A stretch of DNA of 64,000 nucleotides from Isoetes taiwanensis (taxonomy: Eukaryota > Streptophyta > Lycopodiopsida > Isoetales > Isoetaceae), in assembly GCA_021234155.1 (NCBI GenBank), contig JAJEKV010000045.1, forward strand, positions 3,466,120-3,530,119. The letters run 5' to 3'. The notes beneath the pieces are model-generated. The model did not search any database, was not told the DNA's origin, and saw only the letters and a list, made by a program, of their open reading frames with translations. A program made the position numbers and the translations under genes. Below, in pieces: positions 22,925 through 34,438 of the stretch; the stretch's first letter is position 1; every line of letters starts with the position of its first letter.

Positions 22925-23353
22925 GCGGCTCCAGATATAGCCTTGAGGTCATTACAGGAGCAAGGGCAAGAACACATGCCCCAATTTGTGGAGCAAGGGC
23001 AAGGACATACATCCCAACTTATGGAGCAAGAGCAAGTGCCAGAGCAAGAGCAAGAGCAAATGTTCAAAATTATAGAGCAAGAGAAAGGCATGGCGTGGCC
23101 GAAGAACACAGAAGACGATACAGTCATGAGATGTTGATGCTGATGGTAATGTTGATTCTGCTTTATTTGATATTGGAGAACTAGATATCATGCCACAAGT
23201 AGATGCAGAGAAACACATGGACACAGTACATGCCATGTCTCAGCTATTTGATAGCGAAGAATTTAACTGGCAATTTCTCTTGCCAACTCAGGAACACATA
23301 ACTTTTTTCTCTCAGACTGTGGCTCAATTACACTCTGGTGAGCTAGCTTTTTA
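22925..23353 (+). pseudogene. Dof-like gene fragment D3, 3' half
   Basis: Begins at agcggctccagatatagcc, equivalent to about 17570 of the intact gene, and runs to its C-terminus and 3' UTR. Several CAG sites are altered (for example ggcatggcgtggccgaag for ggcatggcagaggcagag), shifting the frame. The joint with the gypsy RT makes a 171-codon chimeric frame at 22669-23184 that reads the Dof-like part out of phase, so the fusion is not a functional protein. Confidence 0.85.
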
Positions 23354-23354
23354 A

Positions 23355-25097
23355 GTATCTAGAAATTTGGTTGGAAAAGAGGGCATTGCATCTTTTCGAT
23401 GCATATTCATGCTCTACAGTTTTTATGTACAAGCTCTTTGCGAGCTTCCATCATGTAATCCTATTGATTGACATTTCCAAACTCCTGCATTTTGAACTTG
23501 ATGTAAGGAGCCACATTAAGTAATAAAGTAATGGATCTTTCAATGTACAATTCAATTTAGCTCTAAACATTTAGCTCTATAAACTAAATGTAAACTAAAT
23601 GTAATGACATTTAGCTCTAAACTCTATAGCTTCACAACAAAAGCAAGTAGATTTGAAAATTACATCAATGATTTTGTTACAGTACTTGAAGAATGGGACA
23701 ATCTTGATTGCTTTAATTTGGTAATCAATCACACATTCTCAAATGTGTGGATGTCGCATACTAACAACAAAAAAATATAGACATATTGATCAGATTCCAC
23801 ACATCAAGTGAATTTTGTGATACTGAGCCATGTAATTATTTTGGATAGAGCACAAAACAAAGGAACGTGTCATATTATGCTTGCAAATGTATGTACAATA
23901 CAAGAAATGTTTTGGATCAGTCCAGCAACAACCATATGGGGATGCATGCACACTGGAGATGCAAATGCATTGCCAAATTATAGCGGCTCCAGATATAGCC
24001 TTGATGTTGTTACAGGAGCGAGGGCAAGAGGTCATGCCCCAATTTATGGAGCAAGAGCAAGGACACATAAAGACATGCGGGATAAAGACATGGACACACA
24101 TGCCATGTCTCGACTATTTGATAGCGAAAGAATTTAATCGGCAATTTCTCTTGCCAACTCGGGGAACACATAACCTTTTCTCTCGGGGTGGCTCAATTAC
24201 ACTCTGGCGAGCTAGCTTTTTAAGTATCTAGAAATTTGGTTGGAAAGAAGGGCCTTGCATCCTTTCATCCTTTCGATGCATATTCATGCTCTACAGTTTT
24301 TATGTACAAGCTCTTTGCGAGCTCCCATCATGTAGTCCTATTGATTGACATTTCCAAACTCCTGCATTTTGAACTTGATGTAATGAGCCACATTAAGTAA
24401 TAAAGTAATGGCTCTTTCAATGTACAATTCAATTTAGCTCTAAACATTTAGCTCTATAAACTAAATGTAAACTAAATGTAATGACATTTAGCTCTAAACT
24501 CTATAGCTTCACAACAAAAGCAAGTACATTTGAAAATTACATCAATGATTTTGTTACAGTACTTGAAGAATGGGACAATCTTGATTGCTTTAATTTGGTA
24601 ATCAATCACACATTCTCAAATGTGTGGATGTCGCACGCAACAACAAAAATATAGACATATTGATCAGATTCCACACATCAAGTGAATTTTGTGATACTGA
24701 GCCATGTAATTATTTTGGATAGAGCACAAAACAAAGGAACGTGTCATATTATGCTTGCAAATGTATGTACAATACAAGAAATGTTTTGGATCAGTCCAGC
24801 AACAAACACATGGGGGATGCATGCACACTGGAGATGCAAATGCATTGCCAAATTCACAATGACTCGGATATAGCCTTGATGTTGTTACAGGAGCAAGGGC
24901 AAGAGGTCATGCCCCAATTTATGGAGCAAGAGCAAGGACACATAAAGACATGCAGATAAAGACATGGACACACATGCCATGTCTCAGCTATTTGATAGCG
25001 AAGAATTTAACTGGCAATTTCTCTTGCCAACTCAGGGAACATAATCTGTTTTTCTCTCGGTGTGGCTCAATTACACTCTGGCGAGCTAGCTTTTTAA
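23355..25097 (+). repeat. Tandem array of a roughly 870 bp unit with Dof-like fragments D4 and D5
   Basis: The 3' UTR start recurs at 23355, 24224 and 25098, periods of 869 and 874 bp. Each unit holds the 3' UTR, about 350 bp of downstream sequence, then a Dof-like fragment with the same internal deletion (from the MEQ repeats straight to the acidic C-terminus; about 23897-24221 and 24770-25095). The shared deletion shows the unit amplified after the deletion. Frames are broken and no protein is expected. Confidence 0.85.
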
Positions 25098-25847
25098 GTA
25101 TCTAGAAATTTGGTTGGAAAGAAGGGCCTTGCATCCTTTCATCCTTTCGATGCATATTCATGCTCTACAGTTTTTATGTACAAGCTCTTTGCGAGCTCCC
25201 ATCATGTAGTCCTATTGATTGACATTTCCAAACTCCTGCATTTTGAACTTGATGTAATGAGCCACATTAAGTAATAAAGTAATGGCTCTTTCAATGTACA
25301 ATTCAATTTGATTGCATCTTTCATTTTAGTATTACGTTGTGTTGCAAATGTTTTCTTGTAATGTGCCATTCATGTGATATGTGAAAACCATTCTTCTTTC
25401 TACACCAAGTAGTTTACTCCATAGGAAGCCGTAGTGTGGAAATAGTTTCTAGCATGTACCTAGCATCTACAAATGATGTGCCATAATGATTTTTGAAGCT
25501 ATTTGTGGTCTCATAATAAATGACTAGAAAGCCATGTAAGTAATGACATTTAGCTCTAAACTCTATAGCTTCACAACAAAAGCAAGTAGATTTGAAAATT
25601 ATATCAATGATTTTGTTACAGTATTTGAAGAATGGGACAATCTTGATTGCTTTAATTTGGTAATCAATCACACATTCTCAAATGTGTGGATGTCGCACGC
25701 AACAACAAAAATATAGACATATTGATCAGATTCCACACATCAAGTGAATTTTGTGATACTGAGCTATGTAATTATTTTCGATAGAGCACAAAACAAAGGA
25801 ACAAGTCATATTATGCTTGCAATTGTATGTGGATCTCAAGGGGAAAG
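25098..25847 (+). repeat. 3' UTR and downstream block, interrupted by the LINE
   Basis: Matches 18233-18950 and 51475-52180. The match to the latter continues to ctcaaggggaaag at 25847 and resumes at about 33517 after the LINE, so this is the 5' flank of that insertion. Confidence 0.85.
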
Positions 25848-26866
25848 GCGATGGGCGATGGGCGATGGGCAACGTCAACAGAGATGGGCGATGGCAGGTA
25901 AGTATCTAAGTCCAATCATAGATATTATAAATTTGTAGATTATATGATTATTACATTAGACCGAAATTGTGATGTCGATTAAGAGAAATGTTTTGATCAC
26001 CGAGATATGAATACCTCAGAAGGTCTCGAAATAATCCTGGAGAAATGAAGTAAAGTAATAGGTCGAAACAAGGGGTACCATTGTGATCCAAGGTTAGAGG
26101 CAGAAGCGTAAAAGGAAAATCGTCAATTCATGGAATTACAGGGAAAGATAGGAAAAGGAACTCGAGACTCCGGCTTCCGGCGAATTCAAAATACAGAGCC
26201 GTTAGAACGATCTGCATTTAATTTAATTTAACTTAAATTAAGGGGGGGAGGATGGTATCCAATTCAATTTAATTTAATTTAACTGAATTTAACTTAACTT
26301 AGGTTAACTCAATTTCAGTTCATTTAACCTAATTCTATTTAATTCAATTCAATTTAAAATCCTAGCGATTAAGGGGCTAGAAAGTAATATTAAGTAATGT
26401 TAAAATGTCACATAAATATGTGAATCATCAAAGGAGGGGGTAACGTGGCAAATTGTGGGCGATCGCGAGAATACATGAATCATACCTTATAATGTGGGGA
26501 ATTAACACCTACAATTGGCCCGGAGTAATCATTACAAACGCCAGACCTGGAGGGGGGGAGTAATAAGGAAATAATTATGGCTGTAGAGCTAGGAGGGAAT
26601 GGTACGAATGTCAGAGCAACAGGTAGCAAACAGGTGGCGGATACACGCATACGAAAGAAGTAGGACAGGATAATACAAGACCAGCAATTAAGACAGGCGA
26701 ACGTAATAAAGAAGCGGGAATTTAGACAGATTTCATAACCCTAAAGGAGATAACAAGAAGAAGGTGAAGAGTGAAGCTCCGCCTCTGAGCGCCCCAAGCT
26801 CTCACAGCTTTCGGAATTCCCCGAACTCCGTCTCTAGTGCAGCGCCAGTAGATTTCTGCGCTCACA

Positions 26867-27415
26867 ATGGATAAAGGGAAAAGGATCGTTAGAGATGAAG
26901 ATGGGGAAAGGAAATCAGCTGGGAAACGTCCGAGATCGGGAGTGCCGGGTAATCTTACCGTGCCATACAATCCAGACCTTGAAGACTTAAATCCATGGTG
27001 CATTTGTGATCCAGAGTGCATATACTTGCATAAGGGTTTAGGGTCATGCATAAGCTGTGGACGTGTTCATTGCTTGTTCTGCGACCGCATTCACCATGCG
27101 CAGTCGATGAAGGATGCCGGATACAACCTCGGCCTTTTAGGAGTGCTTGGGGTTCTGTCAGATAAGAACGACACAGTTCGGCGCCAAGATTTAGATAGAG
27201 TGATGCAATGTTTCAATAGGCTTCAGATGCATGCGGCGATACAAAAGTCTACCAGCTACCAGCACAGTCTTATGGTCGGCGACTATGGCAAAATCTGCAT
27301 CTTCTGCTGCAAGAAGAACCCGGTGGATTTCTTATGCCAGGCTTTTATGCATAGGAACCTGGAAAAGGTCAAGAAGATTGGGGAGCCATCAACGGAAAAG
27401 AAGCAAAAGAAGTAG
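26867..27415 (+). CDS. Cys-rich ORF in the LINE leader (182 aa, unknown)
   Basis: Intact frame starting MDKGKRIVRDEDG. A basic stretch (GKRPRSG, residues 19-25) could be a nuclear signal. A Cys/His cluster follows: C45-x-C47-x3-C51-x9-C61-x2-C64-x4-C69-x2-C72 with H68, H76 and H77, enough ligands for two zinc ions. A helical region (about 85-130) and a second group (C144, C147, C148, C157) come next, and the protein ends in a Lys-rich tail. It lies in the same orientation as ORF1 and ORF2 and inside the block bounded by the empty site. It is open although ORF1 and ORF2 have stops. I recognise no family. It could be a LINE accessory protein or a captured host exon. Confidence 0.55.
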   Translation: MDKGKRIVRDEDGERKSAGKRPRSGVPGNLTVPYNPDLEDLNPWCICDPECIYLHKGLGSCISCGRVHCLFCDRIHHAQSMKDAGYNLGLLGVLGVLSDKNDTVRRQDLDRVMQCFNRLQMHAAIQKSTSYQHSLMVGDYGKICIFCCKKNPVDFLCQAFMHRNLEKVKKIGEPSTEKKQKK

Positions 27416-28262
27416 ATCCAGGCGATAAAGCATCAAGGGAAAGACAGAATGAGGGAAAAGTGGAAGAGGTCCGAGGTAGATAGGGCTTAACCTTAGGTTC
27501 TTTTTGTTTCTTTTTGTTTTGTTCTCCTACTGCTTTTGTTTCTGTCTTCCTTTTGAATCAACCCTCTTTAGAGTATGCATCAGATATGATCTCCATCAAT
27601 TGTTAAAGATGGATAACTGTAACAGCCACCGGCTGAGTATGACTGCTTAGATGAAGTAAAATACCATGCTCCAAGCATGGCTGAATGTATCCCCGTTATA
27701 TGTACACGATTGTATTATCTCAGTTTTGAGAACTTTTTCTGAATAGTAAATCGGAAGTAATGACTGTCACTGGTGAAGCAGCTTCATTGTATAACTTAAA
27801 TTGTCTACTTATGATTATAGTCTAAAACATTATACTCCATGACAATGGTTGGGGAATTGCGGATATCTTCGTACACTAAGCATAGGATCAGGTAACAAGA
27901 CACTCCGGGTGACATATGATAACAGGAGGGAGAGTCTCAAATATGTACTCCGGCCAGTTTAACCAACCGGTAGGATATATGATAACAGGATACATTTGAC
28001 TACATACGAGAAAAAGATAACAGACAAAAAGCAAAGAAAGGCGGAACATATAGTGGCAGGGACAGAAGCTGAACAAAAAGGGTGGCGAACATGTTGAAAA
28101 CGGGAAACACACAGGACAAGGGGAGATAGGTAAGCAAGAAAATAAGGAAACAGTGACAGGTCGGACGAACAAAATCTCAAGGGAACAACCATCGTAAAGG
28201 TAAAATGGAACAGTGAAGGTATAAGACAAAAGACTGCAAGGACCGCAGAGTAAAAGGCGGAC

Positions 28263-28355
28263 GGGGCAAGTTACGGGACAGAGAGGCTAAGCCTCCGCCG
28301 TACACCAGGATAGCGAGGGCTAGACCCACCAACTAGTAACCCGGACCACTAAAAA
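28263..28355 (+). ncRNA. Candidate structured RNA motif, copy 1
   Basis: Aligned without gaps over its first 55 columns with 28444-28535. Columns 21-25 and 29-33 form a hairpin (here GAGGC/GCCTC, loop TAA). A conserved ACCAGGATAGCG is followed by a GGG/CCC hairpin and CCAACT-GT, which can close a stem with ACCAG (one C-A mismatch in this copy). Flanking CGGG and CCCG could close the whole. It lies between the Cys-rich ORF and ORF1. No known ribozyme core (hammerhead, HDV, twister) was recognised. Confidence 0.4.
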
Positions 28356-28443
28356 CTTGTTAACATCTGGAGGACAACATATGACTTTTAGAGGGGTATG
28401 AAGAATACCTTATTTGTCGAAAATTGTCGACACATTGGAGAGT

Positions 28444-28535
28444 GGGGCAAAAATATGGACTGAGGGGTTTAACCCCCGCCATAAACCAGGATAGCGCGGG
28501 CACGGCCCCCAACTGGTCCCCATATCACCAAATGG
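28444..28535 (+). ncRNA. Candidate structured RNA motif, copy 2
   Basis: Second copy, 181 bp downstream. In the same columns the hairpin is GGGGT/ACCCC with loop TTA, so two pairs differ from copy 1 by compensatory changes (A-U to G-C and C-G to U-A). Here ACCAG/CUGGU is perfect, and ATATGG near 28454 can pair with CCATAT near 28529 to close the motif. The pair may be RNA regulatory units in the LINE leader, or duplicated promoter units that happen to fold. Confidence 0.4.
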
Positions 28536-28927
28536 CAGACATACAGAAATACAAAAATACAGGAATACAGAACTACAGAAATACAGAGATACATAAGTAC
28601 AGGAGTACAAAAAGGATGGAATATTGACACGTAAATACATAATCAATAGGCAGCTACCAAACTAACCGGCCATGAAAGGATCAACCTCGGCCAACAGACG
28701 CGGAAGAAAGGTGACAGTACCGGGAAGGAGATCGAACAACAATAAAAAGAGACGGGCGGAATAATAATGGACATTTTGAAATTCAAATTAAAACGGTAAT
28801 TTTAAATAAAAATACCGTTTAGACGAAGAAGATATATACCCTTAAGGGGGCATCACGGCTACCAGAGAGACTGTAGCACGAGCGCACTGCCCAAAGTCAC
28901 CACAGAGCTTCCTCACAAACAGCAGAT

Positions 28928-29699
28928 ATGGCCGACAGTTTCAACAGCAGCCAGCAGAGGAGAACGGATGCAGCGAGAGCGCCAGTGAGTCAGCAGGACC
29001 TTAAGGATTTCTTGGCACCATGGACAAGCAGCTAGAATCGAAGATCCCGAACTTGGATGCACTCAACGCGCTGGCTGAAACCTGCAACAGTAACAAACTA
29101 GCCATCGCTAGCCTGGACGGGAGAATAGGAGGGGTGGAGAAGACGAATGAGGAAATACAGCGCAGAATGAACGAGATCGAAGAGGAGAAAGCAAAGATTC
29201 TGCGAAGGTTGGTTGAATTAGAGAAATCAAATGTTGAGTTGGATGCATGGGAGTCATTTGATAGGATAAAGCCACATATAATGGAATATGAGGAGCAAAG
29301 TAAAATTAAGCATGATGTTAGGCTAATTGGGGTAGCGGAGAGACCTAATGAGGATATATATCGAGTTACCGCAGAAGTGATAGAGACAGTGTTCAAGGAA
29401 CACAGGAGCATCATTGTCAAGGCACTACGGTCAGGACAATGGAGGGGGAGATCGAGGCATATAAACCTGACACTGAGAGACATGGCATCCAAAGAAAGAA
29501 TCTTGCGGATGGGATCCAGATTGAGGAATGGAATCAAAGTACAGGAGTCGTTAACGGTAATGTAGCGACAGGGGCTACACAGGGAGTTAGCCAAAGCCAG
29601 AGAGCTGAACCAAGCAGGATACAAAGTAAATCAAGAATGGCAAAGTCTACCTCCACAAGAGGGTAAGAGAACAAACGACCCAACCAAGAAGAATGCATA
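28928..29699 (+). pseudogene. LINE ORF1 (coiled-coil nucleic-acid-binding type)
   Basis: The likely start is ATG at 28928 (MADSFNSSQQRR). One base change in phase at about 29017 moves to the frame MDKQLESKIPNL. An in-frame TAG at 29563 precedes a further open stretch (LHRELAKARELNQAGYKV) to about 29699. The middle is a long heptad-type coiled coil (about 29080-29240, rich in E, K, L and N). It is followed by DVRLIGVAERP...ESLTV, the layout of an L1-type ORF1 RRM region. The product would trimerise and coat LINE RNA. The two lesions make it inactive. Confidence 0.65.
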
Positions 29700-30008
29700 A
29701 AGTAAAAGGGGGGGGTGGAATAGCAAAAGCAACGAAAAGGTGAAAGGAAAACATACACCCCATGAAGGCAATACAAAGAGGGCAGGAGAGCGATCACCGG
29801 GAGAGCACCGAGGACGATCACGCTAGAAGGGGATCGTAATGAGAAGCGGTGAAGAAGCGGAAGAGGGGAAGCCGAAGACCAACAACACAAGCAAGGGATC
29901 GAGGGCCAACCCCGACAATGAAGACCGAGGAAGACCAAGAAGAATGTGCAATGGTACATAAGGCAATGAAAACCCCGGGCGAGCAACCTCGAGGGAAAAG
30001 ACGACAAT

Positions 30009-33000
30009 ATGGTACTGAACTGCACCGGCACCGGGATGATGGAGAGAGACTAGAAGGTGCCCACGGTTGCGACATAATATGCCTGGCAGAAACATGGGAG
30101 CATAACGTCAAGAGGCTTCCAGAGGAAGAAGGATACCAACTGTTCACGTGCTGGAAAGACAAGGATTTCAAGATAGGGAGGGGAAGTGCAGGTCTGGCCT
30201 GTTATGTAAAGAATAGTATAGTTAACAGTGCATGTATGTTACATTCAGATATCAATAAAAGATATATGGTGTTGAATGTCCAATTGAAAAACAAACAAGA
30301 TGTATTTCTGATAATTACATATTATCCGCCAAACAGTGATAAGCTAGAACTGCTGGACCTAGGGGAAAATATGATGAAGTGGAAAGAACAGGGGCCAATG
30401 ATACTAGTAGGGGACTTCAATGCCAGAACCAGGCAGGAACAGGCACAAAGCACAAACACGGATGAAAAGGATGGTCAGATAACGTACACGGCAAGAACAC
30501 AGGAATGGTAGAGAGATACAGAGGATAAGGCAGAGGTCAACGCCAGGGGTGAACTACTGCTGGAAGTCTGTACGGCAACAGGGATGATCATAGCTAATTG
30601 AGTAAAGAAATGGAGGGGATCGGGGGATTTTACGAGTCAGAATGCACATGGTAAGAGCATAGTGGATTACGTAATCTTGAATGACCAAGCAGTAGAAAGA
30701 ATAGAAGAACTAAAACTGCAGGAATGGCTGACTGGAAAAAGGGAAAGACATAGACCGATCAAGATAACACTCAGAATGGATGGGACGCCACAGATTAATA
30801 GCACAGGGAGAAAGGAGGACAAGAAAGATAGAGTGAGGATCCGATTCCAAGAGAAATACGCAGATACATTCATACAAACAGTCAGGGAGGAAATGGGAAA
30901 ATGGGAATGGGAAAAACACAACGCGAATGACAATGGAAACACTCTCAATGACATCATGGTAAGAGCAGCAACAGAGGTGTTTGGCAAAAGGAACAAAATC
31001 AGGAAGAACAGGGCATTCAGAGCATCAGTATGGTATGATGACGAGTGTAGGGAGCAAAAAAGGAAAACAAAAGGACAGAGAGGAAAGGAGACATACCAGA
31101 AAGAAAAAGCAGCATACATAAGATTATTAAAGAAGAAACGGTACAATAACCTGCTACAACACCAATGGTATATGGGAAAATTGTTGAAGAAACAGCCAAG
31201 AAGATTTTGGAGGGGACTCAAACAGAAGGGGGGGGACAGTAATGTGAGAACAAGGAATGAACAAGACGGTATTGGAACAGCGGGATGGGAGAATTACCTG
31301 GATAAATTGTATAAGACAGGGGCTCCTCCAGTATCAATACCAATGTTGCAGGATTCGGACAAACCACGCTTCAACATACTAGAGGTAATGATAGCTCTAA
31401 ACAAGATGGCTAACCATAAAGCTCTGGATCTATATGGCCTGACTGTGGAATTGCTGAAATGTGCCGAGACAGAAATTAGCAGACAGGTCACAGACATTTT
31501 CAACGACATCATACACACAAAGCTTCCAGACAGATGGACATACAATAGAGTCATACCTCTATATAAGGCAGGAAGCAGGCAGGATCCAGGGAATTATAGG
31601 ACGATAATGGATAACAAAAGTCCTATAACAAAAGTCCTAATAATGGTTTGGAAAAGTACTGGATAACAAATTAAAGAAATGGGCAGAAGAAGGAAACATG
31701 AGAGCACAAGGACAAGCAGGATTCAGGCCGGAACACTCAACCACTGATCACCTAGTGACCCTCAGGATATTAATAGAACAGAACAAAGCACAGGGAAGGA
31801 AGATCGGCTGTTGCTTTGTAGACTTCAGGAAAGCATTCGACACGGTCCCGAGAAAGAAGCTAGTACAAAGATTGATGGACATGCAAGCCCCGATAAATAT
31901 GGTAGGGTCAATTGCAAGATTATATCATAAGGTATATGCTAAGATGGAACAGGAAGGACAGCCAATAATCTGTGACACAGGCGTAAAACAGGGCTGCCCG
32001 TTATCCCCAACTCTGTTTGGAATATACATAGATGCCTTGCAGGGATACATAGCAGAACAGCAAGGGGACGAATACGTCCCTACGCTAGGAGAAACGAAGG
32101 TACCAATTATGCTATATGCTGATGATCTAAGCATGATGGCCACAAAGAACAAAGGGATGCACAGACTGCTAAAAATTCTAGAGCAATTCTGTGAAGAAAC
32201 AGGGCTGACTGTAAATCTAGCAAAAACTAAGATAGTCATCTTTGGTCATAAGAACAGGCATAGACCCTTCAGATATAAAGAAAAAGATATAGAGGAAGCA
32301 ACGGAATACAGATATCTAGGGTACGATGCACATGGTACAGGGAAATGGGCCAAGGGAGCAGACGCCAGGTTTCAATCAGCTATAGGAAATTACTTCATCA
32401 TGAAGAATTTTTGCAACAAAAGTAGAATAATAGACTATGACATCAAATGCTACTTATACTGGTCAAAGGGGTAGCCACCACTCAAATATATATGGGGCGT
32501 AAGCCCGGGGCCGCCTAATGCATTTAAAATGGGAAAAGCAGAAGGAATTCTTAGGCAAAGGCAGTGACGAGAATTTAAAGTAAGGACAAATCGCCAATCG
32601 ACAATCATGATCCTCGAAAAAGGGCAAAACCAATGGAGGTGAGAGCATGGGAGAACCATAAGGTACCCGATCGGGGACAATGCGAGAGACATTCAAGGAA
32701 ATTGTCTAGTATTGCAATTACCGAATCAAGCAAAATCACACATCCTCATAAAGGTGGATGGTTTAAAGATGTGGCAAAACCGGACCGTAGAGATGGGATT
32801 AAACTTGAGCGACCCTAATAAAGGAAGGGCAAATGGAACGAGGGAGTGGCGGTATCGAACCACAAGAGCGTGGTACGCAAAAACACACAGACCCAAGACA
32901 GGCTTTGGCTCATGCAAGTTTTCAACCCGGATCAGCAAATAGGACACCAGATGTATCGGGATAACATACTGGGAAGTCATGATCTAAGAATCGAAAAAGA

Positions 33001-33256
33001 CAGGTGGAGAGGGATAGACAAGGAGGACAGGATATGCAGAATCTGTGATGATGGGAGAGTAGAGGATGAGAATCACGTGGTCAACGATTGCCCGATTTAC
33101 GGAGACATCAGAGACAAATACAGAAATATAAGATGGGGGGAACCGGTCTACATTCTGATGACAATAACAGAATCACTTTGAGACCTGGCAGATGCGATCC
33201 AGAGAATGATGACCAAATATAGAGAAGCACACAGTGAAAGAGGACTCCTAATATGA
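30009..33256 (+). pseudogene. LINE ORF2: APE endonuclease, reverse transcriptase, CCHC
   Basis: Endonuclease: ICLAETWEH (about 30080), YYPPNSD, ILVGDFNAR (about 30410) and a late SIVDYVI (30660). Fingers: NKMANHKALDLYGL and VIPLYKAGS. RT palm: FVDFRKAFDTVP (about 31820), GVKQGCPLSPTLF (about 31980) and YADD at 32115-32126. C-terminus: CRICDDGRVEDENHVVNDC, a C-x2-C...H-x4-C finger (about 33036). Lesions: TAG at 30509, TGA at 30599 and TGA at 33179, each at a likely Trp codon, plus frameshifts near 30050, 31600-31690 and 32470-32840. The linker lacks the KSPGPDG motif of plant L1, so this is a different LINE clade. Confidence 0.8.
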
Positions 33257-33516
33257 TACGTACAAAAACGGGTCATAAAAGCCCCATACAAATTGTTCAG
33301 TTAAAAGCTGATTGATAACGACGCATCACTGCACGGCCACGAAGCCGAGGTAAAGCGGGATGCTGGTAATAAAAGAAAAAAGTCAGCCTTCAGAAAAGGC
33401 TACATCATAACAGTGTGATGCGCTAGTAGCGCCCTTTTAGGGAGCTCGCCCATGCTACACAAGTCCAGGGGCCTCGCGGCACAAGGGACATTAATGTATA
33501 TTCTATTCTATTCTAT

Positions 33517-34423
33517 ATAAGCTGGAGCTTAAAAGAGATAGTCCTTGGAATGTTAAATTTGTTGGCCACATCCTGGGTCCATCCAACCATTGCATCAGAT
33601 AAAATGCAGGCACTTTCCTCTCCAATTTAATTGCTCATACATGCAGCAAGAGCAAAGATAAGAATTATCCAACATCAACAGCAGTACTAACATAAATAGG
33701 AATTTAGGAAAGAGATAATACATGGCTTGGCATTACGGTTCTTTTGTGCCATTGATGTGGTGTGTGGAGTTTAGCAAGGGTGTACATATTTAGCTTTCAT
33801 TATAAATAATAGTCTGTTGATGTCAAATTGTTGGACATTTTGCAGTTTAGAATACCAATGATAGTTTTACATATAGGAGATGTTGAACCATGCAAAACAA
33901 ATAAAAGAAGGAGATCAAGTAATATTCTATTATATTAATGTGTATTTTAACAGTGTATTAATACTGCACATTAAATTATTGTACATGGCATCCCACATAT
34001 TAGGAAGTTAAACCATTGAATAAAATTCCCCTTCCCCCCCTCCCCCTCCCGGTTGTTTTTGAAAGATGTTTTATTCAACTACTAGACAACAATAAGATAA
34101 TCTAAGTTCTAGATTATCAATATTTCTATCAAGTCTACAACAATGTATTTAGAGAGCACTTAAGAAAACACATTTAAACCATTAGAACAAAGCATTGTTC
34201 ATTGATACTGACTCATGCACCTTTTCTTGTATAATAAAACCTCGAGAGCTCGAGCCTGCAATTGAATCACAGCTTCATTTCATCACTCTATCTTCTTGTT
34301 GTTCTTATAGGGCCAGATCCGGCCGCTTAGGCTTATATCCAACTGCTCTGGGCCGCGAGAATCAGGCCTAGACTGTTCCATAGACTTGCCTCAAATATTC
34401 AAATGTAGTTGGCTCGAAAACAT
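33517..34423 (+). repeat. Mosaic repeat (flank of LINE plus inverted-arm fragments)
   Basis: 33520-33745 matches 52195-52420. At 33748 the match breaks and 33757-33870 matches, inverted, 38920-39030. 34137-34423 matches 54005-54240 and, inverted, 39300-39430. The part 33871-34136, including a C-rich run at about 34030-34050, has no partner I can see. No gene. Confidence 0.7.
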
Positions 34424-34438
34424 TCGACCGAGCATAAT
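34424..34438 (+). repeat. Target-site duplication, left (15 bp)
   Basis: tcgaccgagcataat is repeated exactly at 36766-36780, immediately after a poly(A) run, bracketing the L1 copy. Confidence 0.95.

Larger units (their letters stand above)
25848..33516 (+). mobile_element. 7.7 kb LINE, delimited by paralogous empty site
   Basis: The sequence left of 25848 and right of about 33516 is contiguous at 52164-52205 apart from about a dozen bases, so the intervening block was inserted as a unit (or nested units). It begins with gatgggc heptamers, has a roughly 1 kb leader containing a TTTAA-rich low-complexity tract (26215-26360), then a Cys-rich ORF, a duplicated structured motif, an ORF1 and an ORF2 with endonuclease, RT and C-terminal CCHC. 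It ends in a (TTCTA)n tail at 33499-33517 instead of poly(A). No clear target duplication is seen; a small target deletion fits better. Several stops make it inactive. Confidence 0.85.

Noticed and set aside
28263-28355. Known self-cleaving ribozyme in the LINE leader
   Set aside because: I looked for hammerhead (CUGANGA and GAAA), HDV-type and twister cores and found none, so only an unclassified fold is claimed.
29534-31221. Reverse-strand hydrophobic ORFs (for example 29534-30031 and 30667-31221)
   Set aside because: Antisense shadows of the A-rich LINE coding strand; Leu/Phe/Ser-rich composition follows from the base composition.
33360-33480. tRNA-like or SINE-like sequence in the LINE 3' end
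   Set aside because: There is a small hairpin (gcgctagtagcgc) and GC-rich sequence, but no A box/B box pair and no cloverleaf.
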